From: Mangifera indica
Lineage: Eukaryota; Streptophyta; Magnoliopsida; Sapindales; Anacardiaceae
DNA length: 64,000 nucleotides
Assembly (NCBI RefSeq): GCF_011075055.1
Contig: NC_058137.1
Span: forward strand, 3,958,771-4,022,770
Direction of reading: 5' to 3'
Shown here: piece by piece, positions 61,781 through 64,000 of the stretch
How positions within the stretch are numbered: the first letter of the stretch is position 1
How the letters are laid out: each line of letters begins with the position of its first letter
Translations under genes and position numbers: made by a program
Notes under the pieces: generated by a model
The model's database searches: none
Told to the model about the DNA's origin: nothing
The model's input: only the letters and a program-made list of their open reading frames with translations

Positions 61781-64000
61781 CTACCAGAAATCTTTACATG
61801 AACACTGGCCATCTGAAAAATGATGAAATCCTGAAGCATCCCTGAGAAATATCTCTCTTCTAGTGACAGCTGAGACATATTTTAAGAACATATGGCAGTC
61901 CCCACAAACAAGGATGTTCTTCACAATCCGAATGGGCTCTCTATGCTGGGTCTTCAGAAGCCCAAAGGTTGCTGCTAGTTTTGCACTATGATAGAACAGG
62001 AAATCCTTCTTTTGGTGTTCCTCTACTTCATGAAGAACGTACCTTGTGTCTGGTACATACCCGGCTTTGAAGCATTCTAAGATTAGTATATCTAATGCGC
62101 TATATATGTCTTTTTCTTGTGGGTGGGACTTGTCTCTTGTGTAGAATGAATGCACCTTGTTCTGATGAATTATCCAACTTCGACTTGGGTGCTTCTGAAA
62201 CCCTTTTTCTCGCATATCCTCCCTGATAATTTCAGAGTTATGCCATCTCCCGGACGCAGAATACAAATTTGATATAAGCACATATGCAGAGGGATCTTGT
62301 GGCTCCATGGTAAGTATATGCTTGGCAACTCGTTTCCCAATAGTAGTATTCTTGTGGGTTCTACAACTGTCTAGCAAAGCTCGCCAAACTGAAACATTTG
62401 GTTCAAAAGGCATTTTGTTGATGATTTCTTCTGCTTCATCATGAAAACCCCAGCATCCCAAAACACTGACTAAGGATGCATAATGATCTGAAGTGGGCTC
62501 AATGTTATAAATGGTTTCCATGGAGTGAAACAATTTTCGGCAACTATCAACCAAATTTAACTTAGTGCACCTGTAAGCTGAAATAACTAAGACAAAAGTT
62601 ACTGCATCTGGCTTTATGCTTGCATTCTCCATCCTTGACCAGATATTCAAGGCCTCATCGCCCTGTCGGTAGAGAAGATGACCAGCAATCAAACCATTCC
62701 AAGAAACTATATCATGTGAAGGCATAACATGAAAAGCCTTAGTTGCATCACTCATGTTACAACATTTAAAATACATGCTAATAATTGAATTTCCCACTCC
62801 TACATCAAATGAAAAACCAGTCTTAAGAGCATGACAGTGGATTTGTTTTCCCATCTCATGAAATCCTAAAGTTCCACAGACACCTAGTACTGAAGTTACT
62901 GCAACTTCATCCACAACCATCATTCCTTCTGACTGGCTGCGGTGGAAAAGAGAAATTGCATGTTCTGGCTGCCCATTTCGAGCATACCCACATAGCATCG
63001 ATGTCCAAATTATGGAGCTTTCCTGATATGATGGCCATTGGTGGAACATCTTCTCAGCATCTGCCATCCTCCCACACCTTGTCATCATATCCAACAATGC
63101 TGCTTCAATGCAAGCATTTGAACCAAAACCAAACTTTAAAACAAACACATGAATTTGCTCACTCAATTTTACTTCTGCGAGAGACCCACAAGCGTTAATA
63201 ACGCTGGTCAAAGTGAAATCCGTTAAGACTAAACCTGCCTCCACCATCTTAACAAAAAAATCAATTGCTCTCATGCCCCTGCTATTCTTACAAAATCCAG
63301 CTAGAAGAGCATTGTACGAAATACAATTCTTCTCTGGCATCATATCAAATGTCTCCACTGCAGAATCCACTAACCCAAATTCCATGTAAGCTATTACCAT
63401 CTCCGTCCAAGTAATAACATCCCTAATAGGCATCCTCTCAAATATGGTCTCCACATCTTTTACACTTCCACACTTGGTGTAGAACCCAATAAGCCCATTG
63501 TTAACACTCAAATTGCACCCTAACCCAATTCTAATAGCATGAGCATGAAGAGATCGGCCTTCCATCAAACTAAAACTTCCGGTCAAAGCCGTCAAAAGGG
63601 TTGAAATTGTGATATAATCAACTCTAAAATCATCATTTCTTTTCATATCACGGAACAATTCAAATGCTTTCTCATACTTAAGCTCCTTAACCACGCTAGA
63701 AATCACAGTATTCCAAGACGCAATGTCTCGTTGAGACATTTCATCAAACACTTTAACTACATACTCCAACAATCCACCAAATTTACCATAAAGTCCCATA
63801 AGCGCATTAGCAACAAAAACATTGTCCAAATAGCCCATTTTGACTATCAAACCATGAACTTGTGAACCGAAATTCAACTCCAAAAGTCTAATACAAGCAG
63901 TCAAAATAGCAACGAAACTATGTTCATTAGGCTCAATACCTTCATCTCGCATTCTAAGAAATAACTCAATTGCTTCCTCCTCTCGACCAGACTTCGCAAA
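61781..64000 (-). CDS. EMB175: PLS-class PPR protein with degenerate DYW domain, EMB175-like, runs off right edge
   Basis: Intronless frame, open through the right edge, so the true N terminus is outside; 739 residues are visible. It has a series of pentatricopeptide repeats of P, L and S type (for example NVFVANALMGLYGKFG, VISWNGLIAG-like WNGLIAGHL, FEPNVSVWRALLDSCRTHKN), then E/E+ motifs and a C-terminal DYW-type domain. Such proteins bind organellar RNA one base per repeat and often direct C-to-U editing. In the DYW domain the usual HSE zinc/catalytic motif reads HSAKLA, so the catalytic Glu is Ala. CGDCH is present and the last residues are DFW instead of DYW. These features agree with Arabidopsis At5g03800 (EMB175), a protein needed for embryo development, which I recall as having a similar terminus. 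Targeting cannot be judged without the N terminus. Confidence 0.93.
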   Translation of the reverse strand, partial: FAKSGREEEAIELFLRMRDEGIEPNEHSFVAILTACIRLLELNFGSQVHGLIVKMGYLDNVFVANALMGLYGKFGGLLEYVVKVFDEMSQRDIASWNTVISSVVKELKYEKAFELFRDMKRNDDFRVDYITISTLLTALTGSFSLMEGRSLHAHAIRIGLGCNLSVNNGLIGFYTKCGSVKDVETIFERMPIRDVITWTEMVIAYMEFGLVDSAVETFDMMPEKNCISYNALLAGFCKNSRGMRAIDFFVKMVEAGLVLTDFTLTSVINACGSLAEVKLSEQIHVFVLKFGFGSNACIEAALLDMMTRCGRMADAEKMFHQWPSYQESSIIWTSMLCGYARNGQPEHAISLFHRSQSEGMMVVDEVAVTSVLGVCGTLGFHEMGKQIHCHALKTGFSFDVGVGNSIISMYFKCCNMSDATKAFHVMPSHDIVSWNGLIAGHLLYRQGDEALNIWSRMENASIKPDAVTFVLVISAYRCTKLNLVDSCRKLFHSMETIYNIEPTSDHYASLVSVLGCWGFHDEAEEIINKMPFEPNVSVWRALLDSCRTHKNTTIGKRVAKHILTMEPQDPSAYVLISNLYSASGRWHNSEIIREDMREKGFQKHPSRSWIIHQNKVHSFYTRDKSHPQEKDIYSALDILILECFKAGYVPDTRYVLHEVEEHQKKDFLFYHSAKLAATFGLLKTQHREPIRIVKNILVCGDCHMFLKYVSAVTRREIFLRDASGFHHFSDGQCSCKDFW

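Overview
The window is nuclear DNA from a flowering plant, almost certainly a eudicot. Genes are split by many short GT-AG introns, spacers are very AT-rich, and the proteins belong to plant families (LOS4-type helicase, PAB7-type poly(A)-binding protein, WAK-like kinase, DYW-class PPR protein). The species cannot be named from sequence alone. There is no bacterial-style operon and no CRISPR array, and I recognised no tRNA or rRNA gene.

Layout. 1-2670 (-): 5' part of a DEAD-box helicase 38 gene, running off the left edge. 3030-3700 (+): a broken fragment of a cinnamate 4-hydroxylase gene. 3.7-9.3 kb: AT-rich spacer ending in a Mutator-like MITE. 9523-15961 (+): secreted or GPI-anchored aspartic protease, 10 exons. 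18085-19004: a second, near-perfectly palindromic MITE. 20162-24072 (+): PAB7-like poly(A)-binding protein. 25295-29151 (+): cactin. 31.8-34.7 kb: decayed Ty1/copia remnants of two lineages plus LTR-like direct repeats. 34885-36813 (-): WAK-like receptor kinase in one exon. 39890-42578 (-): TauE/SafE family membrane transporter, about 12-13 exons. 42.6-48.3 kb: spacer with microsatellites and a possible gag remnant. 48344-49735 (-): group 3 LEA protein of the ECP63 type with an ABRE-bearing promoter. 51.2-53.8 kb: a cluster of MITEs, one nested inside another. 53901-57003 (-): exostosin-family (GT47) glycosyltransferase. 61781-64000 (-): DYW-class PPR protein like Arabidopsis EMB175, running off the right edge.

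The genes are not a pathway. Their order, however, appears to be an ancestral block. From memory of the Arabidopsis gene list, the TauE/SafE, ECP63, PAB7 and aspartyl protease genes match At2g36630, At2g36640, At2g36660 and At2g36670, while the exostosin and PPR genes match At5g03795 and At5g03800. This suggests a block that was later split between two Arabidopsis chromosomes.

I found no convincing undescribed biological system. The most unusual material is the family of long palindromic Mutator-like MITEs with clear 9-bp target duplications. One copy is so symmetrical that both strands encode nearly the same 154-residue open frame. Exon boundaries below were placed by eye from splice consensus, reading-frame continuity and family resemblance.
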